A DNA stretch of 38,542 bases from CAYTTR01 sp964440805 (GTDB lineage Bacteria > Acidobacteriota > Aminicenantia > Aminicenantales > Aminicenantaceae): the NCBI GenBank assembly GCA_964440805.1, contig CAYTTR010000027.1, positions 1 through 38,542 of the forward strand. The letters run 5' to 3'. The position numbers and the translations under genes were made by a program. Positions 1 to 7,227 of this stretch are shown one piece after another; position 1 is the stretch's first letter; every line of letters starts with the position of its first letter. Under the pieces are notes generated by a model. That model was not told the origin of the DNA. It did not search any database and saw nothing but the letters and a program-made list of their open reading frames with translations.

Positions 1-74
1 AGTATTTGTGATATAAAAAGTATCGGCCTTTTTTATGAATAGTTCAGGTTAATTAGTTCGAAAAAACAAAAATA

Positions 75-110
75 GTCTATTTCGTCTATCTTGTCTATCT
101 GGTTTAAAGA
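75..110. repeat. Degenerate 9-bp tandem repeat, first run
   Basis: Four 9-mers lie end to end: GTCTATTTC, GTCTATCTT, GTCTATCTG and GTTTAAAGA. The period of nine is clear, with drift in the last unit. A related run follows at 131-184 and another at 5410-5445, so this is a dispersed intergenic repeat type and not a single slippage event. No reading frame in it looks protein-like. Confidence 0.7.
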
Positions 111-130
111 GGGCGAGAAAAGTAAAAAGA

Positions 131-184
131 GTTACTTGCGTTTATTGCGTTAGTTGCGTTTATTGCATTTGTCTGGTTTATCTG
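131..184. repeat. Degenerate 9-bp tandem repeat, second run
   Basis: Six 9-mers in register: GTTACTTGC, GTTTATTGC, GTTAGTTGC, GTTTATTGC, ATTTGTCTG and GTTTATCTG. The consensus is close to GTTTATTGC. The last units resemble the GTCTATCTG unit of the run at 75-110, which suggests that the two runs share an origin and are separated by a purine-rich spacer. Confidence 0.75.
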
Positions 185-228
185 GGCTGGAGAATGCGAG
201 AAAAGAGAAAGATATCTGTAAGAATAAC

Positions 229-246
229 CAATGAAAATTTTCATTG
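229..246. promoter_or_regulatory. 18-bp perfect palindrome (possible operator)
   Basis: CAATGAAAATTTTCATTG reads identically on both strands, with no spacer. It lies 134 bp upstream of the cca start. Perfect dyads of this size are typical of dimeric regulator binding sites but can also be chance in AT-rich DNA. No regulator gene is nearby, so the function is unassigned. Confidence 0.4.
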
Positions 247-252
247 TTTATG

Positions 253-267
253 GGCGGAAAGGCCGCC
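253..267. repeat. Short GC-rich inverted repeat
   Basis: GGCGG (253-257) pairs with CCGCC (263-267) across a five-base loop. It sits just after the 18-bp palindrome. There is no T-run directly after it on either strand, so it is not a canonical intrinsic terminator, although it could be the remnant of one for an upstream gene. Confidence 0.35.
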
Positions 268-343
268 GGGAAAAGCAGAATACTTAAAAACTTATTAACT
301 TTCAATTAGGTTGGGTAAAATTCAAACAAATAAGGTTTTATTC

Positions 344-372
344 TTGCCAGAATTCTTATTCCTGTTTAAAAT
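344..372 (+). promoter_or_regulatory. Candidate sigma-70 promoter for cca
   Basis: TTGCCA (344-349), a 17-bp spacer and TAAAAT (367-372) match a housekeeping promoter well. The -10 box ends only 8 nt before the cca ATG at 381, so the predicted transcription start falls at or next to the start codon. If real, the message would be leaderless or nearly so. The match may also be chance in AT-rich DNA. Confidence 0.4.
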
Positions 373-380
373 ACAGGGAA

Positions 381-1826
381 ATGGAAAAAATTCAGGTAGA
401 TTTTCATCAGAAGGAGCTTTTCCTCCGGTATTTTGGTAATAACATCTATGCCGTTGGCGGATATGTCCGTGATCTTCTTCGCAAGCAGCCCACTGAAGAG
501 GTCGATCTGCTTATTCTTAATCACACTGTTAATCAGGTAGTAGACAAGCTTCAGCCTGAAGGCAGAGTTGACCTGGTAGGCAAGAGTTTTGGCGTAATTA
601 AATTCACTGTTGACGGCCGGACCTATGACATCGCTCTTCCCAGAATAGACCAAGCTGAAGAAGCGGAAATCCGCGGTCACAAGGATTTCCGGATTACTAC
701 TGACCCTGACCTTCCAATTGAAAAAGATTTGGAAAGACGGGATTTCCGCTGCAATTCTATTGCTTTACGGTTAGCAGACGGAATCATCATTGATCCTTTT
801 CAAGGTAGAAAAGACATTCAACAAAAAATTCTCAGGATGACCAATCCGGAAACTTTTGCCGAAGATCCTCTCCGGTTGTTGCGAGCCGCCCGTTTTGCTT
901 CCATCCTTGAATATTCCGTTGACCAGGACATTTATAAGAAAGCCAAGGCTATTGAATTAAGCAGCCTGAGTATGGAAAGAATAAATGATGAACTTTTCAG
1001 AATTCTTCTCCGCTCCCCCCGGCCCTCGGTGGGCCTGCAGGAGTTCTTTAAGCTTGGGGTGCTCCATCAACTCTTCCCAGAGCTTTATCAGTTAACCCTT
1101 TCCGTTCAGGATGCTATTTTCCATCCGGAGACAGATGAATTCGGCCATCACACAGTCTGGCCTCACACCATTATCACAGTGGATCAGGCAGCCCGACTTG
1201 TCAGGAGCTCAGCTCTTACTAAGCAGAAAGCCTTAGCTCTTCTCCTGGCCGCACTTTTTCATGATGTGGGAAAAGCCCAGACAGCTGAATGGGAACATAA
1301 AAATGGCCGCTTAGTCATCACTAACAAGAGACACGATATTATAAGTGAAAAAATAACCAAGAAAATTTTTAATCGGATGAAAATCTTTTCCTGGAACGGC
1401 TATGAGCTCAGGGAATCTGTTTTACGGCTTATACGTTGTCACCATCGGCCCTCCGAACTCTGGATGAACAGGGAGGTTATTACCAAAAAAGCTTTTAATC
1501 GCTTGGCTGCAGACGTGGCTGGCGAGATCGATCTTCTCATACAACTCGATGTAGCCGACCGGGCCGGCCGAAGTAGGAAACCGATAAATGACCTTGATAA
1601 AGAAGGCCGCTGGCTGCTCCAGAAATTCAAGGAACTTAATGTCTCCCGGGAAACAATTCAACCTTTGATTATGGGAAGAGACCTCATTCCCATGGGAGTT
1701 GAACCTGGACCAGAAATGGGGAAATTTCTGAAAAAGCTCTATAATCTACAGCTTGACGGGGAATTCGAGGATAAACAGAAAGGGCTCGAAATTGCTAAGA
1801 AATTGATCCAGAAGGAGAAGAGATGA
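381..1826 (+). CDS. cca: CCA-adding tRNA nucleotidyltransferase / poly(A) polymerase family with HD domain
   Basis: This 481-aa protein belongs to the class II CCA-adding/poly(A) polymerase family, which adds or repairs the CCA end of tRNAs from CTP and ATP in the cytoplasm. The head domain has GGYVRD at 26-31, the expected metal-binding pair as E40-x-D42, RRDF at 119-122, a DPFQGRKD box and an EDPLRLLRAARFA-type neck helix. A C-terminal HD phosphohydrolase-type domain carries H294-D295 and further conserved His residues. A CCA-adding role fits the window because neither tRNA gene here encodes CCA. Glu in the first catalytic carboxylate position is unusual, since Asp is typical. Only a weak GGGA precedes the ATG, and no other start fits the N-terminal fold. 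It overlaps galE by 4 nt. A poly(A) polymerase or an A-adding enzyme cannot be excluded. Confidence 0.88.
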   Translation: MEKIQVDFHQKELFLRYFGNNIYAVGGYVRDLLRKQPTEEVDLLILNHTVNQVVDKLQPEGRVDLVGKSFGVIKFTVDGRTYDIALPRIDQAEEAEIRGHKDFRITTDPDLPIEKDLERRDFRCNSIALRLADGIIIDPFQGRKDIQQKILRMTNPETFAEDPLRLLRAARFASILEYSVDQDIYKKAKAIELSSLSMERINDELFRILLRSPRPSVGLQEFFKLGVLHQLFPELYQLTLSVQDAIFHPETDEFGHHTVWPHTIITVDQAARLVRSSALTKQKALALLLAALFHDVGKAQTAEWEHKNGRLVITNKRHDIISEKITKKIFNRMKIFSWNGYELRESVLRLIRCHHRPSELWMNREVITKKAFNRLAADVAGEIDLLIQLDVADRAGRSRKPINDLDKEGRWLLQKFKELNVSRETIQPLIMGRDLIPMGVEPGPEMGKFLKKLYNLQLDGEFEDKQKGLEIAKKLIQKEKR

Positions 1827-2812
1827 ACATTCCTGTCCTGATCACAGGAGGTGCTGGTTACATTGGATCCCATACAGTTAAGCTTCTTCTTAAAGATGGT
1901 TTCGAAGTACTTATCTTGGATAATTTTTCTTCTGGAAGACTGGAACTCCTGATAGGTGGAAAGGTTATTCAGGCCGATTTAAGGGACAGGGATGCCCTTT
2001 ATGAAATATTTAGCTGCCATCGTATTCAGGCGGTCCTCCACTTTGCCTCTCTTATTCAGGTAGGAGAATCCTATAAAAATCCTCAAAAATACTATACCCA
2101 CAACCTGGAAACATCTCTTAACCTTCTCCGGACCTCCCTCAGCTACGGAATAAAATACTTCATTTTTTCCTCCAGTGCTGCAGTTTATGGAGTGCCCAAG
2201 CAAATTCCCATTCCTGAATCTCATCCTCTTCAACCGGTTAATCCTTATGGCTGGACTAAGTTATTTGTGGAAACAATACTCCAGGATTACTCCCGGGCTT
2301 ATGGACTTCGTTTTATTTCCCTGCGTTATTTCAATGCCGCCGGAGCAGACCCTGAAGGCCAATTGGGAGAAATCCATGAACCGGAGACTCATCTTATACC
2401 CAATATTCTTCTCCATCTTTTGGGATATAAAAAAGAATTTCATCTCTTCGGTAATGATTTCCCTACTCCAGACGGAACAGCTGTCCGGGACTATATTCAT
2501 GTAACCGATTTAGCGGAAGCTCATATGCTGGCCCTCAAAAAACTTCTGCAAGGCGGGGAAAGTGACTTTCTCAACCTGGGAAGCAACCGCGGCTATTCAG
2601 TCCTTGAGGTTATTCACAAAAGCGAGGAAATAACCGGCCGGAAAGTCAATTATATCCAAAAACCCAGGCGGAAGGGAGATGTCCCGGTACTTCTGGCTTC
2701 CCAGGAAAAAGCAAAAAAATCTCTCGGGTGGAAACCAGCCTATTCAAGCTTAGAAAATATAATTGAGACTGCCTGGAGCTGGCACTGCCAAAGAAGCGAA
2801 CAGGAGCGCTGA
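1823..2812 (+). CDS. galE: UDP-glucose 4-epimerase
   Basis: This 329-aa short-chain dehydrogenase/reductase of the extended type interconverts UDP-glucose and UDP-galactose, supplying sugars for surface polysaccharide. The NAD-binding GGAGYIG motif is at residues 9-15, the catalytic Ser lies in the SSS run at 116-118, and the YxxxK pair is Y142 and K146. The RYFNAAGADP and TRDYIHVTD-like boxes are typical of GalE, and the length is normal for the family. The start overlaps the cca stop in an ATGA junction and has an AGGAG at 1813-1817, so translation is probably coupled to cca. A related epimerase with another UDP-hexose substrate is possible, but the motifs fit GalE best. Confidence 0.93.
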   Translation: MNIPVLITGGAGYIGSHTVKLLLKDGFEVLILDNFSSGRLELLIGGKVIQADLRDRDALYEIFSCHRIQAVLHFASLIQVGESYKNPQKYYTHNLETSLNLLRTSLSYGIKYFIFSSSAAVYGVPKQIPIPESHPLQPVNPYGWTKLFVETILQDYSRAYGLRFISLRYFNAAGADPEGQLGEIHEPETHLIPNILLHLLGYKKEFHLFGNDFPTPDGTAVRDYIHVTDLAEAHMLALKKLLQGGESDFLNLGSNRGYSVLEVIHKSEEITGRKVNYIQKPRRKGDVPVLLASQEKAKKSLGWKPAYSSLENIIETAWSWHCQRSEQER

Positions 2813-2858
2813 AATTGACTTTTAAAGCTCCAGATGGTATAAATCTTTTTCCGGAGCC

Positions 2859-4685
2859 ATGACAGGAAAACAGCAAAATTCTATTTTGATTAGATATGTT
2901 TTTTTTGTTTTCATTACTCTCTCTTTTTTAAGCTGCTCTTCTCCTCCCACTAAAACACCGCAGACAACAGCCTCTCTCCCTGTTTCTTCTGATGAAGAAA
3001 AAGAATCCCTTGTTATTATTGAAGATTCCGCTGTCAAACCCTTCCAAGAAACATCCCAAGAAACGGCCTCAATAACTGCTGGAGATGAGGATAAAGGAGA
3101 TGAAGAAGGGTTCATCCCGCAGGATGAAGGTGAAATCCAGGATCCATCATTGATTCTGGAGGAAGCCTGGCAGGCTTATCAGAATTCCCAGATAGCCTGG
3201 GATTCTGGTGACCTCGAGGCAGCTCTATTGGAACTTGATAAAGCTTACAGTCTGCTTCTCGACCTGGAAATCTCATCTGATTCTGCTCTCATCCAGGACA
3301 AAAACGATCTCCGCCTGCTCATCGCCAGACGGATTCAGGAAATATATGCTTCCCGCCAAACTGCTGTCTTTGAAAACCATAAAAGCATCCCTCTTGAGAA
3401 AAACAAGTATGTTTTGGAAGAAATAAAGAGATTTCAAACCACCGAGCGCAAGTATTTTGAAGAGGCCTATAAACGCTCCGGCCGCTACATAAATATCATC
3501 CTGGAAGAGCTTCGCAAAGAAGGGGTCCCAGAACAACTCGCCTGGCTTCCCATGATAGAAAGCTGGTTCAAGGTTACAGCTTATTCCCGGGCGAGAGCGC
3601 TCGGGCTCTGGCAGTTCATCTCATCAACAGGGTACCGTTACGGACTCAAGAGGGATCGCTGGGTGGACGAACGAATGGATTTCGTCAAGGCATCAACAGC
3701 CGCAGCCCGCTATCTTAAAGAGCTTCATTCCTATTTTGGAGACTGGACCACAGCTCTGGCTGCTTACAACTGTGGAGAATTCCGGGTTCAGAAAGTGATA
3801 AATGCTCAAAGAATTAATTATCTGGATAATTTCTGGGATTTATATATCATGCTTCCTCAGGAGACAGCCCGTTTCGTCCCCCGCTTTATCGCCACCTTGC
3901 TGATTATCAACAATCCGGAAAAGTATGGAATGAACCTGCCTGAACCAGATCCTCCTCTTGAATTTGAGACAATCACCTGTAACAAGCCTGTGCGTCTCTC
4001 CACGCTTGCCCAGAAAACGGGAATAAAGGCAGAAGAGCTGGAAAACCTAAATCCAGAACTCCGCCATAAATCAACCCCAGAGGGACTTTATGAACTCAGA
4101 ATTCCTCCTGGATATGGAGAAATGGCTTTGGCTTCTGTGCAGGATCTTTCCAGGTGGATTCCTCCTGAAGCTACCTACATCCTTCATTACGTCAGACGTG
4201 GCGAGACTCTATCCACCATCGCTCAGAGATACAGGACTACAGTTTCATCAATTTCCAGATTGAACGGGCTGAGAAGCATTCACTTGATCAGGCCGGGTCA
4301 GAGATTGAAAATTCCATCGCAAGGGGGATACTCCGCCCCTCAACTTTCCTCAACAGAATTGGTAAAAGATGGGGAAAAACTGGTATATGTAGTTGAACGA
4401 GGAGACACTCTGTATAAAATCGCCAATGCTTTCAACACCTCGGTTTATAGAATTAAACAAATGAACAATCTTTCCACTGACATGCTCAGGGTTGGCCAAA
4501 GGCTAACAATCCAGACAGGTGTTCCTCAAGGAACCACTCTCTATACTGTCAAGTCAGGGGATTCTCCATATAAAATCGCCCAGAAATTCGGCATGAGTTT
4601 AGCTGAACTCCTCAGGATAAATGGCCTGAACAACCGCTCTACCATTTATCCCGGCCAACAGCTCTGGGTCAAAAGCAACAATTAA
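2859..4685 (+). CDS. mltD: MltD-like membrane-bound lytic murein transglycosylase with three LysM domains
   Basis: This 608-aa predicted lipoprotein cleaves peptidoglycan glycan strands with formation of 1,6-anhydromuramic acid. A hydrophobic stretch at about 11-25 ends in FLSC, with Cys26 as the likely lipidated residue; Phe at -3 is a relaxed lipobox. An acidic, low-complexity region follows. The SLT domain spans roughly 190-330 with the catalytic Glu234 in PMIESWF, then GLWQF and the AYNCGE box. Three LysM peptidoglycan-binding repeats lie at about 440-484, 508-551 and 559-604. This SLT-plus-LysM order is the MltD architecture. A GGAG lies just before the ATG. It is 46 bp downstream of galE, probably in the same transcript, and its stop lies only 6 nt from that of the convergent HAD gene. 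Confidence 0.92.
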   Translation: MTGKQQNSILIRYVFFVFITLSFLSCSSPPTKTPQTTASLPVSSDEEKESLVIIEDSAVKPFQETSQETASITAGDEDKGDEEGFIPQDEGEIQDPSLILEEAWQAYQNSQIAWDSGDLEAALLELDKAYSLLLDLEISSDSALIQDKNDLRLLIARRIQEIYASRQTAVFENHKSIPLEKNKYVLEEIKRFQTTERKYFEEAYKRSGRYINIILEELRKEGVPEQLAWLPMIESWFKVTAYSRARALGLWQFISSTGYRYGLKRDRWVDERMDFVKASTAAARYLKELHSYFGDWTTALAAYNCGEFRVQKVINAQRINYLDNFWDLYIMLPQETARFVPRFIATLLIINNPEKYGMNLPEPDPPLEFETITCNKPVRLSTLAQKTGIKAEELENLNPELRHKSTPEGLYELRIPPGYGEMALASVQDLSRWIPPEATYILHYVRRGETLSTIAQRYRTTVSSISRLNGLRSIHLIRPGQRLKIPSQGGYSAPQLSSTELVKDGEKLVYVVERGDTLYKIANAFNTSVYRIKQMNNLSTDMLRVGQRLTIQTGVPQGTTLYTVKSGDSPYKIAQKFGMSLAELLRINGLNNRSTIYPGQQLWVKSNN

Positions 4686-4697
4686 TCTGGATTAATT
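4680..4697. repeat. AT-rich dyad spanning two convergent stop codons
   Basis: AATTAATC (4680-4687) and GATTAATT (4690-4697) form a perfect inverted repeat around two central bases. It contains the stop codons of both mltD and the opposing HAD gene, because both reading frames end in AATTAA. It is too AT-rich to be a strong terminator. No other terminator fits in the 6 nt between the two genes. Confidence 0.4.
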
Positions 4698-5345
4698 CAA
4701 TATTTGGAGAATATGTCTGCCCGCCTCAAACAAATCCTTTGCCTTGTAATCAGCCAAGCTGAGATCATGGTTTTTTGTATATTCCGAAGGAACCGCAATT
4801 ACATAACAGCCTGCCCGATGTCCAGCAATAACACCATTTAAAGAATCTTCAAGGACAACAGAATCTTTTGGTTCCACTCTTAGTTTTCTACAGGTAACAA
4901 GGTAAATTTCCGGGTCAGGTTTTCCCTGCCTGATATCATCAGAGGCCTGAAGAACATCAAACTTAGTCCGGAGATTTAATGTGTCCACAATGATATCCAT
5001 AAATTCCTTTTGAGCTCCTGTAGCCACAGACAGCTTCACTTTCCCATATAGAGCATCTATAACAGAAAAAAGACCGGGCATGGGCTGAAGGTCTTCTTTT
5101 AATCTTCGGCGCATAATCTCAGTCCTCATAATAAACAATTCTTCAGCAGTTACCGGAAGCTCAAGCTCCCGGGCAAACAGAGCCAGACTTTCAACCGGCT
5201 TTCGACCCATCATCCTCCAGAGAGTTTCATCCTTAACCTCTTTTCCGAATTTCCTGGCAATTTCCCTTTCCGATTGGAAATAAAGGCGTTCACTATCAAC
5301 CATCAATCCGTCCATATCAAAAATTACAGCTTTCATGATAATCAT
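4692..5345 (-). CDS. HAD-superfamily hydrolase, beta-phosphoglucomutase/phosphatase-like
   Basis: This 217-aa HAD subfamily IA protein has the nucleophile motif DMDGLMVDSE with D10 and D12, a motif II Thr in SVATGAQ, the QGKPDPEIY lysine loop and the acidic VVLEDSLNGV motif. Such proteins dephosphorylate small phosphometabolites or, in some members, isomerise beta-glucose-1-phosphate; the sequence does not settle the substrate. The helical cap lies between about residues 18 and 85. A start at the fourth codon (ATG at 5336) would leave the conserved MKAVIFDMDG opening and is equally plausible, since neither ATG has a clear Shine-Dalgarno. The gene stands alone on this strand, convergent with mltD and divergent from the porin. 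Confidence 0.85.
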   Translation of the reverse strand: MIIMKAVIFDMDGLMVDSERLYFQSEREIARKFGKEVKDETLWRMMGRKPVESLALFARELELPVTAEELFIMRTEIMRRRLKEDLQPMPGLFSVIDALYGKVKLSVATGAQKEFMDIIVDTLNLRTKFDVLQASDDIRQGKPDPEIYLVTCRKLRVEPKDSVVLEDSLNGVIAGHRAGCYVIAVPSEYTKNHDLSLADYKAKDLFEAGRHILQILN

Positions 5346-5409
5346 AAAAAATAGAGCTTTATTTTCTCATAAAATTAAATTTTGTTGAACCCTATTAAAA
5401 TAAAATAGC

Positions 5410-5445
5410 GTTAATCGCGTTTATTTCGTTTGTTGAGTTTGCACG
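5410..5445. repeat. Degenerate 9-bp tandem repeat, third run
   Basis: Four 9-mers in register: GTTAATCGC, GTTTATTTC, GTTTGTTGA and GTTTGCACG. The unit matches the GTTTATTGC consensus of the run at 131-184, although the two sites are over 5 kb apart and border different genes. This supports a repeat type scattered in intergenic DNA of this genome. Confidence 0.65.
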
Positions 5446-5513
5446 GGTGGTGGTGGAATGTTTGGATCGCGGACTTTAAAAAAATTTATGGTATTTCCCG
5501 AATAGCATCAGGA

Positions 5514-5595
5514 ACAAAATAGAGATTTTTAAAATTAAACTAAAATTTCCTTTGACAAAATAGAGATTTTTAAAATTAAACTAAAATTTCCTTTG
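5514..5595. repeat. Perfect 41-bp tandem duplication
   Basis: The 41-bp unit at 5514-5554 is repeated without a mismatch at 5555-5595. Each unit begins ACAAAATAGAG and ends TTTCCTTTG. The join of the two units makes TTGACA at 5552-5557, a consensus -35 hexamer that a single copy would lack. Perfect identity suggests a recent event or a selected one. Confidence 0.95.
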
Positions 5596-5621
5596 TTTCT
5601 ATACTCTTATTATAGTATTAT
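5593..5621 (+). promoter_or_regulatory. Candidate sigma-70 promoter for the porin
   Basis: TTGTTT (5593-5598), 17 bp and TATTAT (5616-5621) form a plausible promoter about 88 bp upstream of the porin ATG. Its -35 box begins inside the last bases of the 41-bp duplication. Several other -10-like hexamers lie in the same AT-rich stretch, so the exact start is uncertain. Confidence 0.4.
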
Positions 5622-5708
5622 ATTAGCCTTGTTTTTATACTTGATTTATATCTTGAAAGCAGAAAAAATACCAGAAAAAAGGTTGAAAAAATAAGTAAAA
5701 GAGAAAAA

Positions 5709-6680
5709 ATGAAAAAAATAAGAATTAATTTTGTAATTTTATTCTCATCTTTGTTACTGTTTATTCTCAATGACACAATCAAAGCTGAGACAGATTTTCC
5801 AGATACCAAGCTTAAACTCAGTGGATTTTTCCAATTTGAATATTTTACTGGGCATAAAAATGCCAATGCATTCCGAGCAAGAAGAGCCAGGTTGAACCTT
5901 AATGGGGAAGTTCTGGAAGGTGTTAATTTCAAGCTACAGGTTGATCCAACCCAGAATCCTTCACTTATTGACCTTCACCTGGATTTAAAAATTGCAAATA
6001 AACTGAGATTCAGAGCTGGGCAGTTCAAGATTCCATTCAGCCTGGAAAACCTCACTTCAAGTGGCAATCTGGATCCGGTCAACCGTTCTTTAACTGTGGA
6101 ATATCTATGTCCCGGAAGAGACAACAAGGCCAAAGGAAGAGATGTCGGCCTGAGTTTGATAAGCAGACTGGCCGGAATCGAATTAATCCTGGGAGTATTA
6201 AACGGAGCCGGAATAAACAGAATGGACAATGATAGATACAAGGATATTGCCGGCCGACTGGTTTTTTCTCCCCTGACTTTCGTCTCTCTCGGCTCTTCCC
6301 ACTACCGGGGAAAATCGACTCTCCCAACGGGATCTTATGAGAAGAAAAACAGAACAGGCTTTGATGTGGTTTTTACAATAAACAGATTTAATATAAAAGG
6401 CGAGTGGATTTTCGGTCAAAATGGCTCTATTGAAAAACAAGGAGCTTATCTTCAAGGAGCATACTATCTTGTTCCCAATAAATTTCAGGTTCTGGGCCGC
6501 ATCGACTCAGTTGACCCGAACAAAGACTTGAGTGGAGACCGGCTGCAAGTTATTACTTTTGGTCTCAATTTGTTCTTGGAGAAAAAGACAAAAATTATAT
6601 TCAATTACGAATTCCACGGAGAAGAAAATGTCCAATTATCCAATGATATTTTTACTGTTCAACTTCAGGTAGGTTTCTAA
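5709..6680 (+). CDS. Outer-membrane porin, phosphate-selective porin O/P (OprO/OprP) type
   Basis: This 323-aa protein begins with a basic-hydrophobic signal peptide that probably cleaves after A26 (IKA-ET). The rest has the alternating pattern of a beta barrel and ends in an aromatic-terminated strand (QLQVGF), the usual outer-membrane assembly signal. The LKLSGFFQFEYF opening, the RARRARLNLNGEVLEGVNFKL-like strand pair and FRAGQFKIPFS are typical of the OprO/OprP family, which forms anion-selective channels. Substrate choice cannot be told from sequence. It is shorter than the classic OprP of about 440 aa. It stands alone, with a purine-rich AGAG tract instead of a strong Shine-Dalgarno, and converges on rplQ. 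Confidence 0.78.
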   Translation: MKKIRINFVILFSSLLLFILNDTIKAETDFPDTKLKLSGFFQFEYFTGHKNANAFRARRARLNLNGEVLEGVNFKLQVDPTQNPSLIDLHLDLKIANKLRFRAGQFKIPFSLENLTSSGNLDPVNRSLTVEYLCPGRDNKAKGRDVGLSLISRLAGIELILGVLNGAGINRMDNDRYKDIAGRLVFSPLTFVSLGSSHYRGKSTLPTGSYEKKNRTGFDVVFTINRFNIKGEWIFGQNGSIEKQGAYLQGAYYLVPNKFQVLGRIDSVDPNKDLSGDRLQVITFGLNLFLEKKTKIIFNYEFHGEENVQLSNDIFTVQLQVGF

Positions 6681-6807
6681 TCTGGATTATTCATCAGTCA
6701 GGCTCATTTTATGTTGATATTCTTAAAGAATGAGAGATAATGTATGATACTATCTGATCCAATTAGTTTAATCCCACTAAATGGAAGAGAACCCAAAAAA
6801 GTAATTA
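6681..6807. other. Convergent spacer between the porin and rplQ
   Basis: This 127-bp AT-rich spacer takes the end of the porin transcript from one side and of the whole ribosomal supercluster from the other. I see no GC-rich hairpin with a following T-run on either strand. Only weak AT dyads occur, such as CTCATT...AATGAG around 6703-6734. Confidence 0.5.
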
Positions 6808-7227
6808 CTATCTTTTGGCTTCCTTGGCTTTTTCCTTGATACTCTTGGGCTTTTTTTCTTTTTTCTTAAACTCTGTTCCTACCAGCTCCAGCAAGGCCAT
6901 ATCCGAGCCATCTCCTGCTCGTGGTCCCAGCTTAATAATCCGGGTATACCCACCAGGTCTTTCACTGAAACGTGGTCCCAGTTCGTCAAATAGTTTTTTA
7001 ACAACACTTTTTTTATATATAAAACGCAATGCCTGTCGCTGGGAATGAAGGGTATCATTTTTCCCAAGAGTGATCATTTTCTCTGCCACTGGTCTGGCTG
7101 CTTTGGCTTTAGCCAGGGTGGTTCTGATCCTTTCTTTTTCAAGTAAAGAGGTCACCAGATTTCTCAGGAGAGCTATCCTATGGGAGGTATCACGCCCAAG
7201 TTTTTTTCCTTTTACTTGATGTCTCAT
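6808..7227 (-). CDS. rplQ: 50S ribosomal protein L17
   Basis: This 139-aa protein matches bacterial L17, which lies near the exit-tunnel face of the large subunit. The opening MRHQVKGKKLGRDTSHR, the RNLVTSLL helix and the GGYTRIIKLGPRAGD segment are diagnostic. The last 20 residues form a Lys/Glu-rich tail beyond the usual core. It overlaps rpoA by 4 nt (ATGA) and is the last gene of the supercluster. Confidence 0.97.
   Translation of the reverse strand: MRHQVKGKKLGRDTSHRIALLRNLVTSLLEKERIRTTLAKAKAARPVAEKMITLGKNDTLHSQRQALRFIYKKSVVKKLFDELGPRFSERPGGYTRIIKLGPRAGDGSDMALLELVGTEFKKKEKKPKSIKEKAKEAKR

Larger units (their letters stand above)
1..380. other. Non-coding region upstream of cca
   Basis: No convincing gene is seen here. 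The stretch holds two runs of a degenerate 9-bp repeat (75-110 and 131-184), an 18-bp perfect palindrome (229-246), a GC-rich inverted repeat (253-267) and a candidate promoter (344-372) in front of cca. These parts are listed separately. What lies upstream of position 1 is unknown, so an upstream gene could end just outside. Confidence 0.7.
5346..5708. other. Non-coding divergent region between the HAD gene and the porin
   Basis: This 363-bp AT-rich stretch separates two divergently transcribed genes. It contains a degenerate 9-bp repeat run (5410-5445), a G-rich segment around 5443-5460, a perfect 41-bp tandem duplication (5514-5595) and a candidate promoter for the porin (5593-5621). No open frame inside it looks real. 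No clear promoter for the HAD gene was found. Confidence 0.75.

Noticed and set aside
75..184. CRISPR array
   Set aside because: The repeats are 9 bp, contiguous and degenerate, with no spacers of regular length and no cas genes.
253..267. Intrinsic terminator of an upstream gene
   Set aside because: A stem is present but no T-run follows on either strand.
366..680. 104-codon open frame on the minus strand across the cca start
   Set aside because: It lies antisense to the well-supported cca gene and has no family resemblance or Shine-Dalgarno.
5514..5595. Insertion-sequence ends or target-site duplication
   Set aside because: The two 41-bp copies are directly adjacent with nothing between them, and no transposase is present in the window.
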